A stretch of DNA of 64,000 nt from Chryseobacterium culicis (GCF_002979755.1 NZ_PCPP01000001.1:404665-468664); one strand, 5' to 3'. Counted from the first letter of the stretch, positions 33,898 through 43,748 are shown. A program made the numbers and translations. The notes: a model not told the origin generated them from the letters alone.

Positions 33898-35619
33898 TTA
33901 GTTTCTTTTATATACGGAAATTCCATCTTTTATTGTTTCCAGAACCTTAATACTTCTGAGATTTTCTGGGGCTATTGTCAAAGGATTCTGATCCAGAATA
34001 ACAAAATCGGCTATTTTACCTGCTTTAATAGAACCTTTTGTATTTTCTTCCTGCAACTGATAGGCTCCGTTAATGGTAATGGCTTTTAAAGCTTCGATTG
34101 GAGAGATTCTTTCATTGGGACCTAAAATCATTCCTGACCGTGTCTTCCTGTTCACTGCTGCATATACTGCGGTAATCAGATCTGGTGGGGTAACCGGAGC
34201 ATCATGATGAATGGTAAACGTAATTCCTGCTTTTAATGCTGAGTGGGCCGGACTTATAAAAGAAGCTCTTTCAGGACCAAAAACACTTGAATAATGCCAA
34301 TCTCCCCACAAATAAGCATGAGTAGAAAAGTAAGAAGGAATTACACCTAATTCTTTTATCTTTTGAATATGATCAGGGCGGCTGTTCTGGACGTGAATTA
34401 ATGTTGCCCGTAATTCCGGTTGGTAAATATTTTCATCTTTTAACCTTTTAATAACGCGTATAGCCTGATCTATTGCTGCGTCTCCATTGACGTGAAGCTG
34501 CGCAGTTATATGGTTTTGAAATAGTATTTTCAGATCGTTATATAATGTTTCATCCGTAAAGATGGGAAACCCTTTGTAATCTTTAGACTGACCTTCAGGG
34601 GGAACTAAATAAGGCTGAGTAAGCCACGCTGTTTTACCTTGTGGAGAACCATCATCAGAAAATTTGAACCCGGCTAGCTTCAAACGATTTTCATACTTCA
34701 TATACTTCGGCTTGAAACTGGTGAAATCCTTTTTGAAATATTCATAATCCGGAAAGTAAACAACATCAGCTTTAAGAAGGTGTTGATGCGCTGCTTTTTC
34801 TAATAGAGCAACACTTTCTCCCATAGTCCTTCCGTCACAAATAGTTGTCTGTCCATAGCTGAGCCATTCATCCTGAGCTTTCATCAGATTTTCCATGGCA
34901 TGAGCTTGGGTATCCTTGCCTTTATTCATTTTTTCCGTTAAGGTCAATAATGCGGTGAAACTTGCATTTTCTTCCAATTTTCCGTTCAGTTTCCCTGTTT
35001 TTTTATCCCTGCCAATGTGGCCGCCTTCGGGATCTTTCGATGATTCTGTTATTTCCAGAAGCTTTAGCATGGCACTGTTAGCTACGCTGGCATGACCTGA
35101 AGCATGAATAACTATAATAGGGTTGGTCTTGCTGATAGCATCCAGTTCTGTTTTTGTAGGATGACGATGTTCTATAATAATTGCATCATCATAACCATTT
35201 CCGATAACAGGTATATTATCTGTAATTTTTTTGTCTTTGATGTAGTTTTTAATTGTAACCTGTAAATCTTTAATTGAATTTACGGTGCCATAAGGCTCAG
35301 GAGATAAATCTACAACATCCATCATCCCGGCTCTTGAAGTAAGATGTCCGTGAACATCTATAAAACCGGGAAGAAGTGTTTTTCCATTTAGATCAATGAT
35401 TTTAGTAGCCGGCACTGAAAAATGTTCAGCATCCGATTTTGTTCCGGCAAAAAGTATTTTCCCATCTTTAACTGCTACTGCTTCCACTTGAGCAGGAGTA
35501 TCTTCCATTGTTATAATAGGACCTCCGAAATAGAGTATTTCTGCTTTTTCTTGGGGAATCTTATTTTGACAACTGCTTATGATTACAGGCAAAAAAAGAG
35601 TATATAATATCCTTTTCAT
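33898..35619 (-). CDS. amidohydrolase-family lipoprotein, YtcJ-like
   Basis: Protein of 573 residues with a lipoprotein signal (C17 in IISSC). The amidohydrolase metal motif is H90-G-H92 in GFIDVHGHL, with ARLDLNGKTLLPG before it; the late HVNGDAAIDQAI and HHDAPVTPPDL segments supply further His/Asp ligands of the YtcJ branch. Likely a periplasmic hydrolase of amide or other C-N bonds; the substrate is not known. The neighbour is the pyrophosphatase-OmpA gene, divergent and 135 bases away. Confidence 0.9.
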   Translation of the reverse strand: MKRILYTLFLPVIISSCQNKIPQEKAEILYFGGPIITMEDTPAQVEAVAVKDGKILFAGTKSDAEHFSVPATKIIDLNGKTLLPGFIDVHGHLTSRAGMMDVVDLSPEPYGTVNSIKDLQVTIKNYIKDKKITDNIPVIGNGYDDAIIIEHRHPTKTELDAISKTNPIIVIHASGHASVANSAMLKLLEITESSKDPEGGHIGRDKKTGKLNGKLEENASFTALLTLTEKMNKGKDTQAHAMENLMKAQDEWLSYGQTTICDGRTMGESVALLEKAAHQHLLKADVVYFPDYEYFKKDFTSFKPKYMKYENRLKLAGFKFSDDGSPQGKTAWLTQPYLVPPEGQSKDYKGFPIFTDETLYNDLKILFQNHITAQLHVNGDAAIDQAIRVIKRLKDENIYQPELRATLIHVQNSRPDHIQKIKELGVIPSYFSTHAYLWGDWHYSSVFGPERASFISPAHSALKAGITFTIHHDAPVTPPDLITAVYAAVNRKTRSGMILGPNERISPIEALKAITINGAYQLQEENTKGSIKAGKIADFVILDQNPLTIAPENLRSIKVLETIKDGISVYKRN

Positions 35620-35754
35620 AAATAATTAATTCAAATCATGGTGAGAAACAAATTTACAAAATAATAGATTATTATTAGTGAATTTTATTGCGTGTTTATA
35701 ATTTCATTATATTTATAAGACTAATCTCAATTTTTTAATATAAAATAATAAACT

Positions 35755-38487
35755 ATGGATCTATTTATGTTAGTGCCAATTTTTGGTGTCATAGCTTTGC
35801 TTTATACATTTCTTCAGAGCAACTGGGTCAATAAACAGAATGCCGGAAATGAAAAAATGAAAATAATCAGCGGCCATATTGCAGACGGTGCAATGGCTTT
35901 TCTAAAGGCTGAATATAAAATCTTAACGTACTTTGTTGTTGTAGTTGCCATTCTATTGGCGGTGATGGGCTCAAGCAATGCCAATTCACACTGGAGTATC
36001 GGAGTTGCCTTTGCGGTGGGAGCGATATTCTCTGCATCAGCCGGTTTTATCGGTATGAAAATCGCCACCAAAGCGAATGTGAGAACTGCTGAAGCTGCAA
36101 GAACTTCACTATCAAAAGCTCTTAAAGTATCTTTTACCGGAGGAACCGTAATGGGAATGGGAGTTGCCGGACTGGCTGTGCTGGGCTTAGGAGCTTTATT
36201 CCTGATTATTAAACAGATCTTTGCACCTGAAGCAACTGTTGATTCTCATGAAATGGAAAAGACCATTGAAATTCTCACAGGATTTTCTCTTGGAGCTGAG
36301 TCCATTGCCCTTTTTGCAAGAGTAGGAGGTGGTATTTATACAAAAGCAGCTGATGTGGGCGCTGATCTTGTAGGTAAAGTAGAAGCCGGAATTCCGGAAG
36401 ATGATCCCCGAAACCCTGCAACCATTGCAGATAATGTAGGAGATAATGTAGGAGATGTTGCAGGAATGGGTGCTGACCTTTTCGGGTCTTATGTTGCAAC
36501 AGTTCTGGCAACGATGGTATTGGGTAGAGAAACTGTGTCTGATGATGCGTTCGGAGGTTTTGCACCAATTCTTTTACCCATGCTGATTGCAGGAACAGGA
36601 ATTATCTTTTCCATGATCGGAACTTTATTCGTGAAAATTAATGATAATGAAGGTTCATCTACTTCCAGCGTTCAGAATGCTTTAAACCTTGGAAACTGGG
36701 GAAGTATCGTGATTACCGCTATTGCATCTTACTTCCTGGTAACCTATATTCTTCCTGAAAAAATGGTTCTCAGAGGTCATGAATTTACTAAAATGGGAGT
36801 ATTCGGAGCCATTATGGTAGGTCTGGTAGTAGGAACTTTAATGAGTATTATTACAGAATATTATACAGCAATGGGGAAAAGACCGGTTTCCAGTATTGTG
36901 AGACAATCTTCTACAGGACATGCAACCAATATTATCGGTGGGCTTTCCGTGGGTATGGAATCTACTTTGCTTCCGATTATTGTGCTGGCAGGAGGAATCT
37001 ATGGTTCTTACCTGTGTGCCGGACTTTACGGAGTGGCTATTGCAGCAGCAGGAATGATGGCTACTACAGCGATGCAGCTTGCTATCGATGCTTTCGGACC
37101 TATTGCGGATAATGCCGGAGGGATTGCCGAAATGAGTGAGCTTCCTAAAGAAGTCCGTGAAAAAACAGATATTCTTGATGCGGTAGGAAATACAACGGCG
37201 GCTACAGGAAAAGGATTTGCCATTGCTTCAGCAGCATTGACAGCATTGGCCTTATTTGCAGCTTTTGTTGGGATAGCGGGAATTGACGGGATTGATATTT
37301 ACAGAGCAGATGTCCTTGCCGGATTATTTGTAGGAGGAATGATTCCGTTTATCTTTTCATCATTAGCAATTACAGCGGTAGGACAGGCAGCAATGGCGAT
37401 GGTAGAAGAAGTAAGACGACAGTTCCGTGAAATACCGGGAATTCTGGAAGGAAAAGCACAACCTGAATATGAAAAATGTGTAGCTATTTCTACGGATGCA
37501 TCCATTAGAAAAATGATGTTGCCGGGCGCTATTGCCATTATTTCTCCACTTTTAATCGGATTTATTTTCGGGCCTGAAGTGCTGGGTGGATTCCTTGCTG
37601 GAGCTACGGTTTGCGGTGTTTTGATGGGGATGTTCCAGAATAATGCAGGTGGAGCGTGGGATAATGCAAAAAAATCATTTGAAAAAGGGGTAGATATCAA
37701 CGGTCAGACTTATTATAAAGGTTCAGAACCTCATAAGGCATCCGTAACAGGGGATACTGTAGGAGATCCATTTAAAGATACTTCAGGACCATCTATGAAT
37801 ATCCTGATCAAATTAATGTCTATTGTTTCTTTGGTTATTGCACCTACTTTGGCCGTTTTACATAAAGATAAAATTGAGGCGAACAGAAAAGCGAAAATTG
37901 AAAGTCTTACAGGAATTTCCGGCACTGCAGCGGCTGTAAATGGAGATGCTAAAATAATTACGGTTATTCCGGGAGAAATTAAAGGACATCTTAATGAAAA
38001 CGGAGACTTTGTTTACGAAACAGGAAATATTCAGAAAATAAAACTGGATGGAGGAAAGACAATAGCCATTGGAGACGGCAGCCAGCTTTACCAGTTGTAT
38101 CATGTAGTTAAACAAAAAGATAAATCGGCACTAGACCCTAATAAATGGTATACCATTGAAAACCTTTATTTTGAAACAGGGTCAAGTGATCTGAAAGCAG
38201 AATCTGTACTCCAGCTGAATACTTTAGCTGAAATTCTAAATGCTTACCCGGCTCTGAAAATAAAATTAGGGGGGTATACAGACAACAGTGGTAATGAGGA
38301 TAGTAATCTCAAGTTATCTAATTTACGGGCACAAACAGCAAAGCTTAAACTGCTTGAGTTAGGTATTTCGGCAGACAGAATAGAAGCAGAAGGATATGGA
38401 TCACAGCATCCTGTATGTGAAGCTAATGACACTGATGAATGCAAAGCGAAAAACAGAAGAATTGATGTAAGGGTTTTGGCTCTTTAA
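35755..38487 (+). CDS. hppA: membrane pyrophosphatase (Na+/H+-translocating) with C-terminal OmpA-like domain
   Basis: Protein of 910 residues. Residues ~1-690 are a full membrane pyrophosphatase with about 16 helices: substrate motif [11 protein letters not shown] (200-210), the [22 protein letters not shown] loop, and [19 protein letters not shown] near the end. [10 protein letters not shown] at 478-487 has Ala (A482, A483) where K+-independent enzymes have Lys, so the K+-dependent class is predicted, often Na+-pumping. After helix 16 (ending about 700) a linker leads to residues ~798-910, which form an OmpA/MotB-like domain: [72 protein letters not shown]. Such a domain binds peptidoglycan. 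Known membrane PPases have both termini outside the cytoplasm, so the domain would sit in the periplasm. Confidence 0.93.
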   Translation: MDLFMLVPIFGVIALLYTFLQSNWVNKQNAGNEKMKIISGHIADGAMAFLKAEYKILTYFVVVVAILLAVMGSSNANSHWSIGVAFAVGAIFSASAGFIGMKIATKANVRTAEAARTSLSKALKVSFTGGTVMGMGVAGLAVLGLGALFLIIKQIFAPEATVDSHEMEKTIEILTGFSLGAESIALFARVGGGIYTKAADVGADLVGKVEAGIPEDDPRNPATIADNVGDNVGDVAGMGADLFGSYVATVLATMVLGRETVSDDAFGGFAPILLPMLIAGTGIIFSMIGTLFVKINDNEGSSTSSVQNALNLGNWGSIVITAIASYFLVTYILPEKMVLRGHEFTKMGVFGAIMVGLVVGTLMSIITEYYTAMGKRPVSSIVRQSSTGHATNIIGGLSVGMESTLLPIIVLAGGIYGSYLCAGLYGVAIAAAGMMATTAMQLAIDAFGPIADNAGGIAEMSELPKEVREKTDILDAVGNTTAATGKGFAIASAALTALALFAAFVGIAGIDGIDIYRADVLAGLFVGGMIPFIFSSLAITAVGQAAMAMVEEVRRQFREIPGILEGKAQPEYEKCVAISTDASIRKMMLPGAIAIISPLLIGFIFGPEVLGGFLAGATVCGVLMGMFQNNAGGAWDNAKKSFEKGVDINGQTYYKGSEPHKASVTGDTVGDPFKDTSGPSMNILIKLMSIVSLVIAPTLAVLHKDKIEANRKAKIESLTGISGTAAAVNGDAKIITVIPGEIKGHLNENGDFVYETGNIQKIKLDGGKTIAIGDGSQLYQLYHVVKQKDKSALDPNKWYTIENLYFETGSSDLKAESVLQLNTLAEILNAYPALKIKLGGYTDNSGNEDSNLKLSNLRAQTAKLKLLELGISADRIEAEGYGSQHPVCEANDTDECKAKNRRIDVRVLAL

Positions 38488-38507
38488 AAAATCAATTTTA
38501 AAATAAT

Positions 38508-38536
38508 AAAAAGCATCGCTCTGGCGGTGCTTTTTT
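38508..38536 (+). terminator. intrinsic terminator after hppA
   Basis: AAAAGCATCGC pairs with GCGGTGCTTTT (one G-T wobble) around TCTG, with a T-run. Confidence 0.85.
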
Positions 38537-38594
38537 GCTTGCTGTATAAACTTGGTATACAAAGTAAATAAATATCTTGTAAGTAAAATATTCC

Positions 38595-38630
38595 CAATCA
38601 TCAGCGAAAATCTGTGTAATCTGTGGGAAA
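38595..38630. repeat. short degenerate repeat TCTGTGTAATCTGTGGGA
   Basis: The phrase with internal direct repeats (TCTGTG-TAA-TCTGTG) sits in the gap between hppA and the aminotransferase. Similar phrases occur dispersed in Bacteroidota intergenic DNA as far as I recall. No hairpin or T-run. Low confidence as a functional element. Confidence 0.35.
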
Positions 38631-38632
38631 TA

Positions 38633-39772
38633 TTAAAGATTTCTCTTCAAATGCTCCAACGCCTGAATAATCAACTCGTCTTTTTTAGCAAAGCTGAATC
38701 TTATATAATCCGAATCCTGTCTTGAATTATAAAAAGCAGAAAGCGGAAGACAGGAAACCTTTTTCTCAATGGTCAGCCACTTTGAAAATTCTACATCTGT
38801 CATGCTTTTAGAAATATTCCTGAAATTAACAACCTGGAAAACACTTCCTTCCGCCATTTGTTCAACCTGAAGAGGAGTTTCCTTGATCAGTTCATTAAAT
38901 GTATCCCGTTTTTTCTGCATGAGTTTTTTATTAACAGCTGAATCGAATACATCAAGATATCTGGCTATTGCATATTGAGCCGGAGCATTGGCACTGTAAG
39001 AAATATACTGCTGATGACATTGAAATTTTGCCGTTAAAGCTTCGGAAGCAAGCATATAACTGACTTTCCACCCAGAAGTATGAAACATTTTCCCAAAAGA
39101 AAAAATACAGAACGTCTTTTCCCTGAGTTCAGGATGAATAAAAGAACTGTAATGTTCATTCCCGTCATAACAATAAGTGTCATATATTTCTTCCGAAATT
39201 AAATAAATATTACGGTCTTTAATCAGTTCATACAGTTGATTCCAGTCTTCCTTTTTCCAAATCTTCCCGGTTGGATTCTGAGGAGAGTTCACAATGACTG
39301 CTCTGGTTTTTTCAGTAATACAGCTTTTAAACTGATCCCAGTTGATCGTAAAATCACCATCAAGATCGTAATAGACAGGGAGTCCACCATTCATAACAAC
39401 AGCAGGTCCATAGGTATAATAGGAAGGCTGTATAATAATGACTTCATCATTCTGATTCAGAATGGATTTAAGGGAGGTATATAAAGCAAAAGTTGCACAA
39501 GGAACAATCGTGATTTCCTTATTCGTAATGCTTAAACTATGGGGCCGTTTGATATTGAAACGGATGATACTTTCAATGAGCAGAGGATTGCCGGCAAGAG
39601 GCTCATAATGATGAGTATCTTTTTCAGCAGCTTCTTTTAAAAATATTGTAAGGCGCTCGTCTATATCAAAATCGGGAAGTCCCAGAGAAAGATCAAAACT
39701 TCCGTTCCTGATGGCCAGCTCGGACATTTCTGTGAAAAAGGAATAATGAGTAAATCCGTAAATTTTATCCAC
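38633..39772 (-). CDS. PLP-dependent class I/II aminotransferase (YbdL/methionine aminotransferase-like)
   Basis: Protein of 379 residues starting from GTG at 39772, preferred because the conserved N-terminal segment IYGFTHYSFFTEMSELA is needed; the next ATG would cut into it. The PLP lysine is in SFGKMFHTSGWK, with NSPQNPTGK, PSYYTYGP and EEIYDTYCYDG supplying the cofactor and substrate contacts of this subfamily. It transaminates methionine or aromatic/kynurenine-type amino acids; specificity is not resolvable. It is a lone gene on the minus strand. Confidence 0.9.
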   Translation of the reverse strand: MDKIYGFTHYSFFTEMSELAIRNGSFDLSLGLPDFDIDERLTIFLKEAAEKDTHHYEPLAGNPLLIESIIRFNIKRPHSLSITNKEITIVPCATFALYTSLKSILNQNDEVIIIQPSYYTYGPAVVMNGGLPVYYDLDGDFTINWDQFKSCITEKTRAVIVNSPQNPTGKIWKKEDWNQLYELIKDRNIYLISEEIYDTYCYDGNEHYSSFIHPELREKTFCIFSFGKMFHTSGWKVSYMLASEALTAKFQCHQQYISYSANAPAQYAIARYLDVFDSAVNKKLMQKKRDTFNELIKETPLQVEQMAEGSVFQVVNFRNISKSMTDVEFSKWLTIEKKVSCLPLSAFYNSRQDSDYIRFSFAKKDELIIQALEHLKRNL

Positions 39773-39932
39773 CTATTTTGTATTTTAATCAAATATAATA
39801 AAATTTTAATATCAGATTTTATTTAAAATTGAGGTGTTGTTAAAATTGTAATGAGTTGCATATTATTTTGCCGTATGGATTAATCCTGTTAGGATTCAAT
39901 AAAATTTGTTATTTTTAAGAAATTTATTCTTT

Positions 39933-40973
39933 ATGAAAAAAATACTTATTCCGTTATTTGCAATGGCTGTAGTAACCAGTTGTGGAACGGCAAAAATATC
40001 TGACGGGAATGCTTCACATCCTGTTTCTACAAAACATAACAAAGCATTTAATAATGCATACAAAGTGATCAATGCTGAGGATTTAAAGAAAAACCTGTAT
40101 GTCATTGCTGCAGATGATATGGAAGGACGTGATACCGGAAGCAAAGGACAGAAAAAAGCGGGTGAGTATATGATTAATTATTATAAAACCCTGGGTATTT
40201 CAGCGCCTAAAGCATTAGGCTCATACTATCAGAAAGTGCCGTCTGAATTTATGAAAAAGAGAGGAGGAGGCAATCTTCCTGATTCTGAAAATATTTTAGC
40301 TTTTATTGAAGGAACTGAAAAGCCAGACGAGATTGTGGTGGTTTCTGCACATTATGATCACGTAGGAACCAAAAATGGAGTAGTTTACAACGGGGCAGAT
40401 GATGACGGAAGCGGAACGGTAGCCGTAATGGAAATCGCTAAAGCATTCCAGCAGGCAAAAAAAGCTGGAAAAGGACCTAAAAGATCAATCCTGTTTCTGC
40501 ATGTTACAGGTGAAGAACACGGACTGTTTGGTTCAGAATATTATTCTGAAAACCCTGTTTTCCCATTAGCCAATACGGTTGTTGATCTTAATATTGATAT
40601 GATCGGACGTGACGATCCTGCCAACAGAGGAAAGCAATATGTGTATGTGATTGGCTCTGAAATGCTAAGTTCTCAGCTTAAAGTCATTAATGAAGCAGCC
40701 AACAAAAGAACCAATAATCTGGAACTGAATTATAAATACGATGATTTGAATGACCCTGAACAATTGTATTACCGTTCAGATCACTATAACTTCGCCAAAC
40801 ACAATATTCCTGTAGCATTCTTCTTTGATGGTATTCATGAAGATTATCACAAACCAGGTGATGATCCTGAAAAGATTGATTATCAGCTATTGGAAAAAAG
40901 AACTCAGCTTATTTTTACAACAGCCTGGGATATCGCGAACAGAGAAGAAAGAATTGTTGTTGATAAAAAATAA
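39933..40973 (+). CDS. M28-family metallopeptidase lipoprotein
   Basis: Protein of 346 residues from the ATG at 39933, which opens a lipoprotein signal (MKKILIPLFAMAVVTSC, lipobox VTSC, C17); the 27-base upstream extension is not part of it. The zinc peptidase core reads HYDHVGTKNGVVYNGADDDGSGTVAVMEIAKAF (H and D ligands), HVTGEEHGLFGS (catalytic and ligand Glu), NIDMIGRDDP (Asp) and SDHYNFAKHNIP (last His), as in M28 aminopeptidases. It likely works at the periplasmic face of a membrane on small peptides. Confidence 0.92.
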   Translation: MKKILIPLFAMAVVTSCGTAKISDGNASHPVSTKHNKAFNNAYKVINAEDLKKNLYVIAADDMEGRDTGSKGQKKAGEYMINYYKTLGISAPKALGSYYQKVPSEFMKKRGGGNLPDSENILAFIEGTEKPDEIVVVSAHYDHVGTKNGVVYNGADDDGSGTVAVMEIAKAFQQAKKAGKGPKRSILFLHVTGEEHGLFGSEYYSENPVFPLANTVVDLNIDMIGRDDPANRGKQYVYVIGSEMLSSQLKVINEAANKRTNNLELNYKYDDLNDPEQLYYRSDHYNFAKHNIPVAFFFDGIHEDYHKPGDDPEKIDYQLLEKRTQLIFTTAWDIANREERIVVDKK

Positions 40974-41025
40974 TCAGAAAATTATTAAAAATATCTAACG
41001 CCTTTGCGTTTACTAACAAACTACC

Positions 41026-41475
41026 ATGAAGATAATGATCCGGGAAGCAAAACCAGAAGACATTCCACAGATTCAGAAGGTAAGAAATTCTGTGAAAGAA
41101 AATATACTCTCAGATCCGGGATTGGTTACTGATAAAGACTGTGAAGAATTTTTGTTTCAAAGAGGAAAAGGCTGGGTATGTGAGATGAAAAATCAGGTTG
41201 TTGGTTTTTCTATTGCAGACCTTAAAGAGAATAATATATGGGCACTCTTTGTACATCCGGATTTTGAAAATCAGGGAATTGGCAGAAAACTTCATGATAT
41301 CATGCTTGACTGGTATTTTGAACAGAATAAAGATTTTGTATGGCTGGGTACTTCACCGGGAACAAGAGCCGAAAACTTCTATAGAAAATCTGGCTGGAAA
41401 GAAGCAGGAAAGCATGGCAAAGATGAGATTAAGTTTGAATTGACCCATAAAGACTGGAAAAATAAAGAAATATGA
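41026..41475 (+). CDS. GNAT-family N-acetyltransferase
   Basis: Protein of 149 residues. It opens MIREAKPEDIPQIQKVRNSV and has the acetyl-CoA loop FVHPDFENQGIGRKLHDIML (Q-x-x-G-x-G). The end ARAENFYRKSGWKEAGK is the usual late motif. The substrate is unknown. It overlaps the VOC gene by four bases, so the GNAT, VOC and endonuclease V genes form a tightly packed operon. Confidence 0.9.
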   Translation: MKIMIREAKPEDIPQIQKVRNSVKENILSDPGLVTDKDCEEFLFQRGKGWVCEMKNQVVGFSIADLKENNIWALFVHPDFENQGIGRKLHDIMLDWYFEQNKDFVWLGTSPGTRAENFYRKSGWKEAGKHGKDEIKFELTHKDWKNKEI

Positions 41476-41834
41476 CACCAAAACTGAAATCTATCAGACC
41501 TTTTATCGGGGCACAAAATTTTGAAGTCAGCAGAAACTTTTACAGAGATCTGGGATTTGAAGAAGTTGTTTTGGAGCCGAAATTATCCCTGTTTATACGT
41601 GAAGAAATTGGCTTTTATCTTCAGGATTATTATGCCAAAGAATGGGTTGATAATACAATGATCTTTATGGAAGTAACTGATACTGATGAATTCTGGAAAG
41701 AATTGGTGTCTTTAGGACTTCCGGATCAATATGAAAATGTAAGACTTACTCCTGTAAGAACGATGGATTGGGGAAAAGAGTGTTTTGTACACGATCCCTC
41801 AGGAATATTGTGGCATTTCGGAGAGTTTTTTTAA
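41472..41834 (+). CDS. VOC/glyoxalase-like protein
   Basis: Protein of 120 residues, a single VOC beta-alpha-beta-beta-beta module pair. The opening SIRPFIGAQNFEVSRNFYRDLGFEEV and the ending FVHDPSGILWHFGEF are characteristic, with Glu/His metal positions of bleomycin-resistance/glyoxalase-type proteins (late EFF after the His). Function unassigned. It starts within the last four bases of the GNAT gene and is followed by the endonuclease V gene 11 bases later. Confidence 0.85.
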   Translation: MTPKLKSIRPFIGAQNFEVSRNFYRDLGFEEVVLEPKLSLFIREEIGFYLQDYYAKEWVDNTMIFMEVTDTDEFWKELVSLGLPDQYENVRLTPVRTMDWGKECFVHDPSGILWHFGEFF

Positions 41835-41845
41835 GGAAAAGAAAT

Positions 41846-42346
41846 ATGATTTACGCATTCGATACCTATTATTATGAAGATTATGCCAATACGGTGTGTA
41901 TTGCATTTGAAGACTGGTCATCTGAAAAAGAAGTGGAAATTTTTATAGAACAGATCCCTGTGAGTTCAGAATATGAAAGTGGAGCCTTTTACAAAAGAGA
42001 ATTACCCTGCATTGTAAGCCTTTTAAAGAAAATAACATTAAAACCAGAAGATATTATCATTGTGGATGGATATGTTACACTGGATAATGAGGGAAAAATT
42101 GGCTTAGGAGGACACCTTTATGAAGTATTGGACGATAAAACCCCTGTTGTGGGAATTGCAAAAAATGAATTTACAACCCCGGATTCCCAGCGAAGAAGTG
42201 TATTCCGTGGGGAAAGTAAAACACCACTTTTTGTGACTGCCAGAGGAATTGACGTTGATGATGTTCAGATAAAAGTAGAACAGATGCATGGTGCTTACAG
42301 AATCCCTACACTGCTGAAAAAACTGGATCAGCTGAGCAGAGCATAA
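41846..42346 (+). CDS. endonuclease V-like protein (short form)
   Basis: Protein of 166 residues from the ATG at 41846; an in-frame opening from 41768 runs inside the VOC gene and is discarded. The acidic residues of endonuclease V can be placed: D6 in FDTYYY, E52 in YKRELPCIV, D74 in IIVDGYVTLD and H90 in GLGGHLYEVLD. The family cleaves DNA or RNA next to deoxyinosine or inosine. At 166 residues it is shorter than typical Nfi (~220), so activity should be treated as likely but unproven. Last gene of a three-gene string. Confidence 0.8.
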   Translation: MIYAFDTYYYEDYANTVCIAFEDWSSEKEVEIFIEQIPVSSEYESGAFYKRELPCIVSLLKKITLKPEDIIIVDGYVTLDNEGKIGLGGHLYEVLDDKTPVVGIAKNEFTTPDSQRRSVFRGESKTPLFVTARGIDVDDVQIKVEQMHGAYRIPTLLKKLDQLSRA

Positions 42347-42350
42347 ACAA

Positions 42351-42382
42351 AAAAGTCTTACCATAGAAGTAAGACTTTTTTT
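42351..42382 (+). terminator. intrinsic terminator of the GNAT-VOC-EndoV unit
   Basis: AAAAGTCTTAC pairs with GTAAGACTTTT around a 7-base loop, with a long T-run. Confidence 0.92.
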
Positions 42383-42390
42383 AATTTTTA

Positions 42391-42482
42391 AATATACCAA
42401 TCGGTATATTTTATTATCTTTGTTGTAATTACCTTGCTCAAAATAAAGGGATTTTTTTAACCATAAATATACCGATCGGTAT
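42391..42482 (+). promoter_or_regulatory. thiolase promoter with two TetR-type operators
   Basis: ATACCAATCGGTAT (42394-42407) and the perfect palindrome ATACCGATCGGTAT (42469-42482) share the ATACCxATCGGTAT core, 75 bases apart centre to centre. The -7 box TATCTTTG (42415-42422) lies between them. Site 1 overlaps the expected -33 region and site 2 lies in the leader, which suits repression by a TetR-family dimer. No TetR gene occurs in the window. Confidence 0.78.
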
Positions 42483-42496
42483 TAAAAAGTAAATCA

Positions 42497-43672
42497 ATGA
42501 AAGAAGTATTTATATTATCAGCAAAACGTACCTCTATAGGTGGTTTTATGGGAAGTTTGTCTGGATTTACAGCAACTCAGCTAGGAGCTATAGCTATTCG
42601 GGATGCCTACGAAAACATTGGACTTGCTCCTGAACATGTAGACAGTGTGTATATGGGAAATGTGCTCAGTGCCGGAGTGGGGCAGTCCCCAGCGAGACAG
42701 GCAGCTATTTTTGCCGGAATTCCTGTAGATAAGGATGCGACAACAATTAATAAAGTCTGTGCTTCAGGAATGAAATCAGTAATGATGGGTGCTCAGCAGA
42801 TCCAGCTTGGTCTGGACCATATTGTAATGACGGGAGGAATGGAAAGCATGAGTAATGTTCCGCATTATGTAAAGCTCCGTCAGGGAACAAAACTGGGAGA
42901 TACCAGCCTTATTGATGGGCTGATCAAAGATGGACTGTGGGATGTATACAATGATTTCCACATGGGAAGTGCAGCGGAATTAGGCGTGAAAAAATATGGT
43001 CTTACCAGACAGGAACTGGATGAATATGCTCTGTTTTCATATCAGAGAGCTCAGGAAGCGGCTAAAAACGGCAAGTTCAGTAATGAATTGATCCCAATAT
43101 CCATTGAAGGTAAAAAAGGAGCCGTAATCGTTGATAAAGACGAAGATATCGATAAACTAATTCCTGAGAAAATAGCTCTTCTGAAGCCTGCATTTGAAGC
43201 AGACGGAACCCTTACCGCTGCCAATTCCAGTAATCTGAATGATGGTGCTGCAGCCATAGTATTAGGATCTTCCGAAGCTATAGCGCATCATAATCTGAAG
43301 CCACTGGCAAGAATAGTAGCCTATGCAGACGCAGCTCAGTCGCCGGAATGGTTTACCACTTCGCCTTCTGTAGCTATTGAAAAGTTGCTAAAGCAAACAG
43401 GTCTTCGTTTGTCTGATATCGACTTTTTCGAAATTAATGAAGCCTATTCCTCGGTGATTTTATCCAATCAGAAAATCCTGGGCTATGATCTGAACAAAGT
43501 AAACATATATGGAGGAGCAGTTGCATTAGGGCATCCGATTGGGGCTTCAGGAGCAAGAATTGTAACCACTTTGGTGAATGTTTTACGTCAGGAAAAAGGA
43601 AGATATGGGATTGCTGCCATCTGTAATGGTGGAGGAGGTGCTTCCGCAATTCTTATTGAAAATATAGACTAA
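42497..43672 (+). CDS. thiolase (acetyl-CoA acyltransferase/acetyltransferase)
   Basis: Protein of 391 residues, full thiolase length. The acyl-transfer cysteine is C88 in KVCASGMKSV; the catalytic base pair is H346 in ALGHPIGASG and C376 in AICNGGGGAS. Family spacing is normal. The enzyme could act in fatty-acid beta-oxidation (FadA-type) or acetyl-CoA condensation (AtoB-type); the TetR-type operators fit fatty-acid or aromatic-acid control, which is inference. It is a lone gene, without an adjacent FadB partner. Confidence 0.92.
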   Translation: MKEVFILSAKRTSIGGFMGSLSGFTATQLGAIAIRDAYENIGLAPEHVDSVYMGNVLSAGVGQSPARQAAIFAGIPVDKDATTINKVCASGMKSVMMGAQQIQLGLDHIVMTGGMESMSNVPHYVKLRQGTKLGDTSLIDGLIKDGLWDVYNDFHMGSAAELGVKKYGLTRQELDEYALFSYQRAQEAAKNGKFSNELIPISIEGKKGAVIVDKDEDIDKLIPEKIALLKPAFEADGTLTAANSSNLNDGAAAIVLGSSEAIAHHNLKPLARIVAYADAAQSPEWFTTSPSVAIEKLLKQTGLRLSDIDFFEINEAYSSVILSNQKILGYDLNKVNIYGGAVALGHPIGASGARIVTTLVNVLRQEKGRYGIAAICNGGGGASAILIENID

Positions 43673-43709
43673 AGCAGTAAATATCCTAAATTTTTATCCT
43701 TATTATTAA

Positions 43710-43748
43710 AAAAGATCTTTCTTGAAGTAAAATTGAGAAAGATCTTTT
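43710..43748 (+). terminator. intrinsic terminator of the thiolase gene
   Basis: AAAAGATCTTTCT pairs with AGAAAGATCTTTT around a 13-base loop. Confidence 0.85.

Noticed and set aside
41026..42346. The GNAT-VOC-EndoV string as a toxin-antitoxin or defence unit
   Set aside because: All three genes have ordinary metabolic or repair family features; overlaps only show an operon.
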